This document shows, in pieces, positions 21,912 through 31,284 of a stretch of DNA of 31,284 bases (the first letter of the stretch is position 1; every line of letters begins with the position of its first letter). A program made the translations under genes and the position numbers. Under the pieces are notes generated by a model, which was not told the origin of the DNA, did no database searches, and worked only from the letters and a program-made list of their open reading frames with translations. The DNA is from Falciphora oryzae (Eukaryota > Ascomycota > Sordariomycetes > Magnaporthales > Magnaporthaceae), in assembly GCA_000733355.1 (NCBI GenBank), contig JNVV01000012.1, positions 474,169-505,452 on the forward strand. The letters run 5' to 3'.

Positions 21912-24900
21912 ATGGATCCGCGACAACCACCACAACACCCGTTTTCTCAACGGAATTCGGGCGCCTCTCCTTTGTTTACCCGCAACCCGACATTTCCGCC
22001 CTCGGCCGCCCCGACGTCAGCGCAGCAGCCACCCTTCCCGCCGACATCGCACCCAGCGCCGCCACCGAACGATCGCGCCTACCAGGTCGAGCACAACCAG
22101 CAGCGTCGCCCGTCTGACCCGCACTTCTTCGCCCAGTCGCGCGCATACGAGCCCACGTCGCACCCAGCCTCGGCTGGCCACTCGAGGCATCCGAGCACCT
22201 CCTCCCTGCCCTCGGCGCCATCGTCGCTGAGCCGGCCGATGCCCCCTCCCAACTCGCCTCCCCAGCAGAGCCGCGGCGCAGGATCGCATCAGATGCCGTA
22301 CCCTCTCCCGCCCCCGAGGCCCGTCGGCCAGTCCTCGGCCTTCGCCAACGGTCGCGAGCTTCCTGCGCTCGGGTCGATAGCGCGGACCGGCAGCGCTAAC
22401 AGCAGCATGTCGATATCGTCCATGCTCGGCGGTCCAGCCCCGTCCAGGGAACCGGCACCGGGGCCGCCCTCCCAATACGCGCCGCCATCTACCACCTCCG
22501 GAATGTCGGGCCCAAGCTACGCGCCTGCCCACCACGCGTCGCCTCGGATGCACCACATGAATCCCGGCGATTACCCGCCGTATCGACGACCTCAAACGCC
22601 CGATCATCAGCGACCATACGACGTGCGCGCAGATCCACGCGACCATCGCGGAAGTGCGGCGGCCTCGCCTCAGGGTATGCACCCGACACCTGAAGTTCAG
22701 AGATATGGCACTCCCCAGGGCTATGGCCAGCGGGGCCCGCCCGTGCCCGCAGGTGACTACGGTCGGGAACCGGGTCGCATGCAGCAGCAGGTGCCTCCCC
22801 GCCCGAGCAGCCAACCGAAATCATTCCCGGGCATTCCCCAAGGCGGCCGACCGCTGGAGCACGGCCGGCCGGGCCTGCAACACGAACCGATGTACGGCAG
22901 GCGCGAGGAACCACCGCCTTCGGGGGAGTACAATCCCGAGCGACCGATTCAGGTGCTGAAATACGAAGAGGGCAGGTATATGTCGGAGCGCGAGCGAATG
23001 GACAGGGACCGCGAGAGGGAGATGGAGTATCGAGAACGCCAGGAGCGGGATCGCCAGGAAATGGAGTATCGGGAGCGTGAAAGGCGCGATGCTGAGAGGC
23101 GCGAGATGGAACGACGTGAAATGGAGCGCCGCGAGGTTGAGAGGCGGGAGCGCGGGATTCCCGGTGGCGGCGAGCCTGGAAGACCCCCGCCGGGCCACGG
23201 GGGACCCGAGTACGGACACCCCAACGCAAGGGGCCCTATGCCTCCGGGCTACGGCCGGCATCCAGACCCTCGCGACCAAGGACCATGGCCTCGACAGCAA
23301 CAGCCGCAGCATTACGAGCCCGGCCGCCCTTACGACCCTGCTGCTCACCCGCCTCCGCCACCGCCTCGACACCCGGATTATCCCCATTCGAATGCGCCGC
23401 CGTATGGATCACATCCCGCGCCGTACCACCCTCAACAACAGCCCCCTGATCGGTATCCGCCTCCCTCGCACCCGGGCCAGGCTCCCATGCCAGGTGCTGG
23501 GCCTGGGGAGCGAGGCCCTCACCCGCCGCATCCGCAGCCGTTCGACTCTCCAGAGCGTCAGCGCCACATCCTCCATCAACATCACCAGCAACAGCATCCG
23601 CAGCAACAACAGCGGCATCCGCATCGCAACCCTGTCGACGAGCCTCCACCGCGGCCATCGGTTGCGTACTCGAGCGGGCCGGGAGGTCCGGGCGGTGGTT
23701 CTGCGTACGACTCTTCACGCAACAGAGTCTCGGCCGAAGAGATACCGCCACCCCACAGGGAGCCGCCAAGGGGACTTTTAGCCATTCAAGAGATGAACCG
23801 CAAGGGCCGAGTATCGCCTCTGCCACAGGCTGTGCAAGGCGCCCAGCCCCAGCTGCCAGGACCAGCGAGCGAACCTGGAATTAAGAGCGAGTTCGGTCGC
23901 ATGTTTTCTGGGATAGGCAGCGGCGTTGGCGCTCTTTCGAGCCCGGTCCCGAGTGGCGCACAGGCCCCCTTCACGACAGCTGGCCTGGCGCGGAAGGATG
24001 ATTCGGAGGGGCCAGGACATGAGGGAGTGGCAGATAGCGCGAGTGGCGTGGCCAAGTTGACCAGGGAAGCCTCGCGCAACAAGAGGCGGTCAAAGGTCAA
24101 GGAGGAGGAGACGCGTGTGGAAGACGACGGCTCGGGCCGCCTGACGCCGGTGGGAAGGGTCAAACGTGCAAAGACTCACAACCACGCCCACCACCACCAC
24201 CATCAGTAAGTTCCCTGGCACGCAGATTGACTGACCGGTTTTGTTTGGAAAGCAAACGTAAACTAACTTTTGTTGCCCCCCAGTCATCACCAGGCCCACC
24301 ACCATCACCACGCGCATCTTCCCGCCGAGCAACTTGCTGCCACTGGCAACACGCCATTCAAGAACGTCAAGGGCGCTACGGTGGTTCCATCCCCCACGCC
24401 CATTCGTGCTGTTCACCACCATCACCATGCGCCGCCGCGGGCCTCTGCCCAGGCGTCCACACCGAAGCAGCCTGCGGCCACAGCCGCCCCGCCGAGCCCC
24501 GCCGTAATCATTCTTCCCAAACCGAAGCAGATCATCAGCTCTGTGGCTGTTATAGTCAGCGTTGCCGACAGACCGAGGCAGCACGTTGGCGACGTCCTGT
24601 ACGAGGTGTCATTGGAGCCTGCGCGCGTTCATGACCCGGCCACCGGCAGGCCGCCCAAGATGGCCTTCAAGTCGACACCTAAGCCGCTACCTATGGCGCT
24701 GATCAAGGGCCGCGAGAACTGCACGGTCACCGTCAAGATCAGCAAGGCTCACTTGACGTCTACGGCACGCGAGGAGATTACATCGCGCAGGGCGCTATGG
24801 GGCACCGACGTTTACACCGATGATTCAGATGTCATCGCAGCCTGTATACACGGCGGTTGGTTCCGTGGCGAGTGGCCCGAGGATGTCAACGTCGACATGC

Positions 24901-25880
24901 TGGGCTTGTATCCCGAGGAGCCGCCTCGCCCATCTGGGCCCAACGGCAAGGGGCCAGGAAGCAGGAAGGCTGCTCAGCAGCCGCACATCACTAGCGAGGC
25001 ACTCCCAACGCCAGACGTGCTCACGGAGCCACTCAAGACGGGCCCTGTCAACGTTCCGCCAGACAAGGACCTTCACGTCACGGTGCTTGTCCTGCCGAAA
25101 CTGCAGCTCTACGCGTCCACGGTGCGCTACGGCATCAAGAGCCGCGAGTGGGGTAGCGCAAATAGAGTTCGGGGGTCCTCGATGGCTGCTGATGACTACT
25201 CGCATAACCCCCAGCTGACGGCGTCACACGACGGCCTCAGCTTTAAAGTGCTGGGTATCCGGTGGGTGACCAACGGAGCAGGGGCGCAGTCACGTATCAG
25301 GGGCGCGGCGCGGCGCGAGCGTATGAGCCGCGCGCTGCGTGAAGTGTCTCTTGGCACGGGCGCGGGACTCAACTTTGGTGGCTTCTCGGGGCCGGCCGGC
25401 GGTAGCCCGGCCCAACGTGCTGCGGGAGCCAAGGCCATCGCGGAGCTGAAGGCGGCCATTGGGAAGGACCCGGAGGCCGTCGCAAACGGCCAAACTGACG
25501 GCGACAGCGCGCCGGCAACACTCAAAGTGCCCGCCCCCGACGAGGGCGACAAGGAGAACCAACCTGCTGTCGCTGATGTTGCCATGGGAGATGACTGTGA
25601 AGGCAGCAAGCCAGTCACGGACACAGCTGCTACCGTCACGGAAAAGCCATCTACTAGCGCGGAGACAGAGTCGGGACCTGAGAAGGCGGCCGAGACAGCC
25701 GCTGCTGTTTCGGACGGTGATGTCGCGGCTGATACAGCTAGCGCTGCCAAGGACGCCGCGCCGGTTTCTACGAGCTCACCGGCAGTCGAGAACAAGGAGA
25801 CAAAGGTGCCCGAAGACGTGCCTATGGCTGAAGCTGGCGAGCCCGGCGCGCCGAGCGCGCCTGTCGAGGCTAAAGTCTAG
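21912..25880 (+). CDS. RXT3: Rxt3, subunit of the Rpd3L histone deacetylase complex
   Basis: Nuclear co-repressor subunit; in yeast Rxt3 belongs to the large Rpd3 histone deacetylase complex. Exons 21912-24205 and 24284-25880 give 1,296 aa. The 78-nt intron has a GTAAGT donor and an AACTAAC branch. Residues 1-350 are disordered and rich in Pro, Ser, Gln and His. Residues about 355-415 form a highly charged Arg/Glu repeat, probably a long single helix. Residues 420-640 are again Pro/His/Gln-rich. A basic SRNKRRSKVKEEE patch (about 725) and a VGRVKRAK patch may serve nuclear import. The splice falls inside a histidine run. The Rxt3 domain lies wholly in exon 2 (about 845-1120), with the hallmark RRALWGTDVYTDDSDVIAAC (933-952) and RGEWPEDV. 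The tail is Ala/Glu/Thr-rich. The protein is much longer than the yeast one because of the disordered parts. Confidence 0.88.
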
Positions 25881-26315
25881 GAGACTAAGAATCCGTCTGG
25901 TAACTGGATCTTTTTTGCCGGATTTATCTTTTCTCTTCTGTCGATCTCGATCCGTGCGGCCACGCGGCGCAAAGCGCCGCGCACTCCTGGCGATTACGAC
26001 ATCCGGCTTTGTTACTTAGTGTCCGTCCTGGATTTGTACCCATGGATGGGCGGTTTTTTTTTATTAGCGCTCAGCGGTCCTGGGCGACATCTACCGCATA
26101 ATTATATACCCTTCGATTAATCGTGTACAATGATTGTTCCATGAGAAATGGCATTGGTGTCCAGCCATGAGAGAACGTGTGAAAGATGTGCGCGTGCCCA
26201 AAGGTCGTTGTGCCGACGCCTCCGTGTTGTTGTAGAGCTTCCAGTTGTTTTATTCTTACAGCCGACCCGTCTCTTTTTCTTCTTTTTGTTCTTTATTTGG
26301 TCCAGACAAGGCAGC
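25881..26315. other. Convergent 3' flanks of rxt3 and SDHAF4
   Basis: No gene is seen in the 435 bases between the two stops. The sequence is T-rich (runs at 26053-26061 and 26271-26297), consistent with 3' ends and cleavage signals for both genes. Confidence 0.5.
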
Positions 26316-26720
26316 TCAGAAGTCGGTCACCCTCCCGTTGAAGCTGTAGTCGCCCCCGGCCCCCCAGCGCAGCGGCTCATTCTTGGGCCCGCCGACCTCG
26401 CCCGTCTTGGGGTTGACGTCGCCGTCGAACTCTGGCGGGGCGCCGCGCCGGATGCCGCCTGATGTTGCGGGTTCTTCGGGAGCAGCAGCTTGTGGTTGTG
26501 ATTGTGACCCGGGGGTGGAGAGGATGGCGTCGCCCACGGACGCGGCCTCGCGCTGCAGGCGCTCGAACTCAGCCTGCTCGGCGGCGGGGAGGCGCGGCGG
26601 GGACGGGCCGGGGGCGAAGGTTGAGGTGGGGCGGAGGAGGGTTCGTGGGAAGGTTCGTGGGCGGGCGGCGCGGAGGGGAGGGGCCGCGAGGAGGCGGGTT
26701 GTGCGGAGGAGGGGGCGCAT
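26316..26720 (-). CDS. SDH8: Succinate dehydrogenase assembly factor 4 (SDHAF4 / Sdh8)
   Basis: Mitochondrial matrix chaperone that binds flavinylated Sdh1 and helps it join Sdh2 during Complex II assembly. One exon, 134 aa, starting at MRPLLRTTR. The first 35 residues are Arg/Leu/Thr/Pro-rich with no acidic residue, a clear mitochondrial presequence. Residues 40-90 are a low-complexity linker. The conserved family block (DUF1674) covers about 91-134: RGAPPEFDGDVNPKTGEVGG, then GPKNEPLRWG and the invariant ending YSFNGRVTDF. The length fits fungal members. The frame stays open upstream to 26990, but that part shows no conserved features and is taken as leader. Confidence 0.92.
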   Translation of the reverse strand: MRPLLRTTRLLAAPPLRAARPRTFPRTLLRPTSTFAPGPSPPRLPAAEQAEFERLQREAASVGDAILSTPGSQSQPQAAAPEEPATSGGIRRGAPPEFDGDVNPKTGEVGGPKNEPLRWGAGGDYSFNGRVTDF

Positions 26721-27153
26721 TGCTGTGGCTGCCTGTTTGTGGGTTGAATGGCTGATGGTTTGGGTGCGGTATTGTCGTCGCGGTGCCGTTGGGTTGGGGT
26801 TTATTTCTTTTCGTGTTGCATGCGGTTGGTCAGGCGTTGCGTTCCGAGGCACCGAGGTTGATTTCGGCGCGGGCCTGGTAGGATTTAGGGCGGCGCCACC
26901 GTGATCTTCAGCCCCACGTGCTCCCCTGGAAAATCGGGAAATCGCGCCCCGCCAATGGAAGATCAATCTCGATGCAGTTGATCGCGTCAAGTTGTCCCGC
27001 AGATCACCAAAAACGCGAGGGACGAGGCAGCCTGTATTGCTCTATCAAACCTCGACACGATTCTTGTTAATTACAGTCACCCGTACACTGATCGAATGTT
27101 ACCTAGCGCATCTATCAATCATAACCGTCGCTCCATTCATTTAAAACACCGAA
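26721..27153. other. Intergenic, SDHAF4 promoter and leader
   Basis: 433 bases between the SDHAF4 start and the stop of the next minus-strand gene. I see no gene here. Confidence 0.5.
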
Positions 27154-27780
27154 TCACAACACGCCCTCGGAGTGCTTGACCACCTCGCCGCCCATCTTCT
27201 CGGCAAAGGACTCGTGGATCCTCCTCCAGTGCTCCTCGAACTGGCCCCTGAAGACGTTGACGAGCATCTTGTTGCAGTCGACGCCGATCTCCTGCACCAG
27301 CACGATGTTGACTGTCGCGTCCTCGCTGCCGCCCCTGATGACGATGCGGCGGTCCGACTGCACGTCGAGGGCCGCCTTGAGGCACACGAAGAGCCCGTCC
27401 TCGATGCTGGTGACCTGGTAGTGGTTGACGGCGGTCGACTTGCCGGGCAGCAGGCGCGCGAGCCGGGCCGGTATCCGGTCCGTGACGGCGTAGCACTGCG
27501 TCGAGCCGACGGCGGCGGCCTGCGCGTCGGCGGGCAGCTGCGTCACACCGCCCTTGGGCTTCTCCTCGGGCGCGTACGACTCGAGGTTCGGGTCCTGGTG
27601 GATGAAGAAGTCGTGGTCGTGCAGCACCTCGATGGCCCGCTGCCGCGTCACGCCCTTGATCTCGGTCGAGACCTGGAAGCTGTCGGTTGTGCGGAAGACT
27701 GTTTTTGTTGGGGGTTAGTATCTGTAACTTTTGGCTGACTTGGACTTGACAGAGATTCTGGGGTGAGCCCTACTGCCCAT
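27154..27780 (-). CDS. DUF7053-like fungal protein
   Basis: Small fungal protein of unknown function. Model: exon 1 27780-27774 (ATG GGC A), a 75-nt intron (27773-27699) with GTAGGG donor, TACTAAC branch and CAG acceptor, then exon 2 27698-27154; 183 aa. The start context ACAAGATGG is good, but a seven-base first exon is unusual and a different upstream exon is possible. The body shows the family pattern: FRTTDSF, AIEVLHDHDFFIHQDPN, CYAVTDRIP, an all-beta middle with a lipid-binding-like SRPBCC flavour, and the C-terminal helix EEHWRRIHESFAEKMGGE. No signal peptide, membrane segment or catalytic motif is visible. The family assignment rests on the LHDHD...P and YxVTDRI patterns. Confidence 0.6.
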
Positions 27781-28720
27781 CTTGTCTGCTGGCCGTCGAT
27801 GACTCGATAATCTCCGTAGACAAGGTCTGGTATCGGTCGACGATCACCAATTACTCCTGCAACTATCAATGGCAGGGGTCGTCGGCAAAGATTCGAGCTG
27901 GGATATCCGCTCGAGTGTCCTGGGGGAAAAAACCGTCGGCAACACATTGGGGAGCCGGATCACCTGTGATATTTAAATTCGCCGATGGTCAGCCAGTCAG
28001 TCCCGCGTCCCAACACATGTCGTGCCGCCGGCCGTTTCCATCCTGAGGTACGTGTGCGCATGCGATGAGCGTCTAAAAACACGGAAGGATCACAATACAA
28101 GGTTTGTTTCAACAGCTGCATCCCAGCCCTTAGCTCACTCGAGCCACATCTGCGGAATCATGCCCGGGCCTTGTTGGTCCTGACCGAGCGCCGCTTGTGC
28201 GCTCCCCGAGACACGAGACGCGGTCGGGCGGACTAAACACCCTAGCGAGCTCGAGGCGTGTTTGCACGAGTGTGCCTCTTACTGGGAGCACTGGGGGCAG
28301 ATACGAAAGTCCGGACCGTCCCGTTTTGGTGCGGTATACGACAGTAATCTACGCGCGTTCGGGCTCGGATCCCCAAAAAGACAGAGCAACCCAGTCGGGC
28401 AAGATCAAGGAATAAGTCTTGGTTCTTATTAAGTCCGTTCCATGAACGCCAGGCAATTCAACCAAAAGCAGAATACTGGAAAGCCGACCCCCCAACCAAA
28501 CTATGACGCCGTTTTAAAAGGGCCCAAGAGACGAAGTCAGCCCCCGGGACAACAAAGTCATGCCCGGCTCGGAGTTTTGCCTGCTCCGGCCCTCCGGGGA
28601 TATTAGCTCAGCGTCTGGTGTTGTAGCGCCAGCTATCAACACCTAATCAACAAGCATGCCAGTCCATCAAGCGATAGATACCCCCCTATTAGTTTTTTGG
28701 CGAGTCCCAACGGCACCCGT
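27781..28720. other. Intergenic, no gene seen
   Basis: 940 bases between two minus-strand genes, holding the upstream region of the DUF7053-like gene and the 3' flank of the Fig1-like gene. A frame in 27947-27648 overlaps exon 2 of the DUF7053-like gene and was not accepted. Confidence 0.5.
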
Positions 28721-29699
28721 CTACACGTTTGGATGCCCCATCTCCATGTTGCCTCCCTTCTCAAAATCTCCCCCACCGCTGCGGGCCGCGGCGCCGCCAG
28801 CACTGGTGCTGCGGTGGGTGTAGGCCATGCGGAGCGCGAAGAAGCTTTCCAACACGGCGATGACCCACTGCAGCGCCTCGACGGAGACGCCCCGGTACAG
28901 CACCCTTCCGGATGCCGACGAGCCGCTGCCGTGGACCGTGGTGGCGGCGTACTCGAGCGCGGCGGACGTTTGCGTCGTGGCCAGGGCCACCATCAGCGAG
29001 CCCGCTGCGCTACCCCACAGGAGCGCCATAAGCAGGCGGCGCGCCATAACGTAGGGCCGCCCGCCGCCGCGGCTGGCTAGGCGCGCGAGCAGCACCAGGG
29101 CGGCGAGGCCGAGGATGAAGAGCACGCCCGTGGCGGGCAGGAGCGGGGTGAAGATCTTGGACTGGATCACCTTGGCGGTCGAGAGCAGCTGCGTGGCAGC
29201 CTGGCCCTTGGCGGACGAGACGGTGTTGTTGGAGGAGGTGCTGTTGCTGTTGGAGTGGAGGAAGCGCTGGGCCAGCGACTCGCCCGTCTGGCCGACGGCC
29301 GAGGTGCAGGCCATGGGGACGGAGTCGGCCGCGAAGCACATGCCGAAGTGGCCGACGCGGACCGTCATCTCGCCCGTGCCGTTGCTGTTCTGGACCAGGG
29401 AGACGAGGTTCAGGTTCGGGATGCCGGGAGAGGTGCCTAGGCATCCGGTGAAGCAGAGAACTGATAGGTTGGGGATAAGGTTAGCACAGCCTATTGACAA
29501 ACATGGGACAGAGGAGCGGGCACGTACTGTAGAAGAGAATTATGGGCAAGGGAAGGAAGTAGACGAAGTAGTCGAGCAGCGGGAGGCTGGATTTAGCGCC
29601 TTGTTCGCCGGGAACATCGACGCCGCCGTTCTTGCGGGCCTTGTGCTTCTGCCAGAGCGCAGAGGCGCCCTTCTTCAGAAAGAAAGCCCAGAATACCAT
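28721..29699 (-). CDS. Fig1-like four-transmembrane protein
   Basis: Claudin-like membrane protein resembling the fungal Fig1 family, which supports calcium influx and membrane fusion during mating and cell fusion. Exons 29699-29528 and 29460-28721 give 303 aa. The 67-nt intron has a GTACGT donor and a GCTAAC branch. There are four hydrophobic segments at about 42-60, 162-184, 199-219 and 252-271. The large loop between the first two carries GCLGTSPGIPNLNLVSL (64-80) and VRVGHFGMCFA (91-101), which match the family's outer-loop signature, a C110 for a possible disulphide, and several N-glycosylation sequons near 126-136. The tail after TM4 is Gly/Ser-rich. SUR7/PalI-type proteins are an alternative, but the loop motif favours Fig1. 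Confidence 0.65.
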
Positions 29700-30455
29700 G
29701 TCGACGATGGTTGGTGTATCGTAGGGAGAAGAGAAGTTTGAGTGAAGAGTCTGAGTCTTTGGAGTTTATGTATGTCGTTGACGAAACGTAAGGTCGTGTG
29801 AGGGTGAAGGAGATATTGCGAGTGATTTGTGTTTGCAAAATGACGGTTCTGGCTGGATGGTTCCGCGACGAATGCTGGAAGGTATTTGAAGTTGGAAATT
29901 ACAACTAGCTGCGTCAAGCAGTGTTGGGTAGGTAGGAGTAACAAAGACTGCAAGGAAAACACAAAGGAGAGAAAAAGGAAAAGGTGACTGTGATGAAACA
30001 GTAGCGAAGATGGGCTGGCTGGCAAGAACAATGGCAGAACAATAGCAGGGAGAAGGGTGTTATTTAAAAACATCAACCATTGTGTCGATTCTATTCAGGC
30101 CCATTGTCCGCCGTCGTGCGAGCCAAGACCCTGGGCCCGATCAGTGGGGCAAACAGCATCCAGTGAGAAACTGCAGGCGCGCGGGATGACGAGGTTTTGG
30201 GCGAGCCCCTGAAGCCGCGATTGATTGGATCTCGACGCACGGCGCTTAGCCAGACGACGTCGCTCCACCGCGCCGCTGCGCCAACCAACCCCGACGACGG
30301 CCACGAGGTCGCTCAGAGCGTTTCGGTGCTATTTTGTATTTTGGCACGATTGGGTTGTGGTGCTTGTCTTGGTCTACTCTGGATCCGCCTAAACAAAGAC
30401 GGGGGAAAAATAGACGCGACAGGACGCGACACAACGTCGGGAAAGCCCACCACTC
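29700..30455. other. Intergenic, promoter and leader of the Fig1-like gene
   Basis: 756 bases with pyrimidine-rich minus-strand sequence (29940-30000) typical of a fungal core promoter or leader. No gene is supported. Confidence 0.5.
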
Positions 30456-31284
30456 CTACTCCTCGCCGGCATCCGCCTCGAGCGCGTCCAGGTCCAGCTC
30501 CTCCCTGCGGCGCCGGTACAGCAGGCGCGTCTCGGGGTCGAGGATCGCGTCCATGCCGAAGAAGAGCGGCTCGGCCGACGACCCCTCCGCGATCCGCCAG
30601 TCGTACCGGAGCAGCAGGTGGCAGAGCGCAATCTTGACCTCGTTGGCGGTGAAGAAGCGGCCCGGGCACGCGAACGCGCCGTACCCGAAAGCCAGGTTGT
30701 CGGGCGCCAGCGACACCAGCTGCGCCCGGTGCTCGCCGCCGGGTGCGGTCTCGCGCAGGCGCAGGTAACGGGCCATGTCGAATTGCTCTGGGTTGAAGTG
30801 GACGGCCGGGTCCATCATGGGGAGCTGTCGACGACTAGGCTGGTGCCCTTTTTGAGGAAGGTGCCGTCGGAGAGGGTCACGTCGCGCGTGGCCTTGCGCA
30901 GCATGCCCGCTACCAAAAAAAGGCTGCTTCTTCAGTGATTTGCACATGGACACAATCTTGACAGAAGGACTCACCGTTCTGCAGCGGCTCCAACCGCTGC
31001 GCCTCCTTGATGGCGCTGTCCATGAGCCTGAGCTGGTACAGCGCCGACGTCCGCCACCCCTCCTGCCCGAGCACGCGCACCATCTCCTCGCGCAGCGCCG
31101 CCACGTTCTCGGGGGGCCCTTCTACCAAACGCACCAGCGTCGACAGCACCAGGTCCGCCGTCGTGTGGATGGCGGTGAACGACAGCAGCAGCTGGATGTC
31201 GCCCTTGTCGTACGCCGCCCCGCCCGCCTCCTGCTCGGCCCACTCGATCGCGTCGTTGTGCACGGGCGCCGGCAGGCTCCTGGC
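30456..31284 (-). pseudogene. Cytochrome P450, 3' part, with a frameshift
   Basis: Haem-thiolate monooxygenase; the N-terminal half lies beyond the window. Exons seen: 31284-30975 and 30909-30456, with a 65-nt intron (GTGAGT donor, TAG acceptor). The I-helix is LLLSFTAIHTTADLVLST, with the AIHTT form common in fungal P450s related to the kaurene-oxidase-like and polyketide-tailoring groups. The ExxR motif is KEAQRL and the Cys haem ligand is in AFGYGAFACPGRFF. Between LKKGTSLVVDSS and MMDPAVHFNPEQF the frame shifts at a run of four C (30822-30819). One more base there would restore the join; as read, a TGA follows at once. This may be a true mutation or a homopolymer error. Substrate unknown. 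It is next to no other pathway gene in view. Confidence 0.8.

Noticed and set aside
26721..26990. Upstream extension of SDHAF4
   Set aside because: The frame is open but Pro/Arg-rich without conservation features, and the internal ATG at 26720 begins a proper mitochondrial presequence.
27648..27947. Minus-strand frame of 99 codons upstream of the DUF7053-like gene
   Set aside because: It reads through the proposed intron in a different frame, overlaps exon 2, and shows no recognisable domain.

Overview
The window comes from a filamentous ascomycete (Pezizomycotina), most likely a sordariomycete. The coding regions are GC-rich. The introns are short (65-111 nt) with GTNNGY donors and CTAAC/CTGAC branch sites. 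The protein set is typical of these fungi: Rxt3, SDHAF4, a Fig1-like membrane protein, fungal KatG, Bgl2-type GH17, a divergent Hsp70-like protein and a Tad-type LINE. A 63-base run of N marks an assembly gap. I joined the spliced models below by hand from donor, branch and acceptor sites and reading phase.

Layout. 1-1.7 kb: 5'-truncated Tad-like LINE on the minus strand, of which only the RNase H end and 3' tail remain. 2.0-4.3 kb: Hsp70-like gene on the minus strand with two in-frame TAG codons. 4.9-6.2 kb: divergently transcribed single-pass membrane protein with a one-base frameshift. 7.1-8.0 kb: two-exon orphan gene. 9.0-11.0 kb: four-exon secreted serine hydrolase of the beta-lactamase fold. 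11.35-12.9 kb: NmrA-like reductase whose third intron carries a tRNA-derived, SINE-like insertion. 13.2-15.7 kb: intronless catalase-peroxidase on the minus strand with a mitochondrial-looking N-terminal extension. 15.7-18.6 kb: no gene seen. 18.6-19.6 kb: secreted GH17 glucanase. 19.6-21.9 kb: long leader region. 21.9-25.9 kb: Rxt3, a subunit of the Rpd3L histone deacetylase complex. 26.3-26.7 kb: SDHAF4, a Complex II assembly factor. 27.15-27.8 kb: DUF7053-like protein. 28.7-29.7 kb: Fig1-like four-TM protein. 30.5-31.3 kb: end of a cytochrome P450 that runs off the window.

How they work together. Most genes are independent housekeeping or cell-wall/redox genes, and I see no operon-like or biosynthetic cluster logic. 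KatG (peroxide removal) and SDHAF4 (protects and matures the flavinylated Sdh1 subunit) both touch mitochondrial redox biology if the KatG leader is real. The 2-8 kb block looks accessory: two divergent genes share a promoter and both carry lesions, next to a gene with no recognisable family. The most unusual points are the SINE-like insertion in the NmrA intron, the two possible KatG starts, and the Rxt3 intron, whose retention would cut off the entire Rxt3 domain within one codon.
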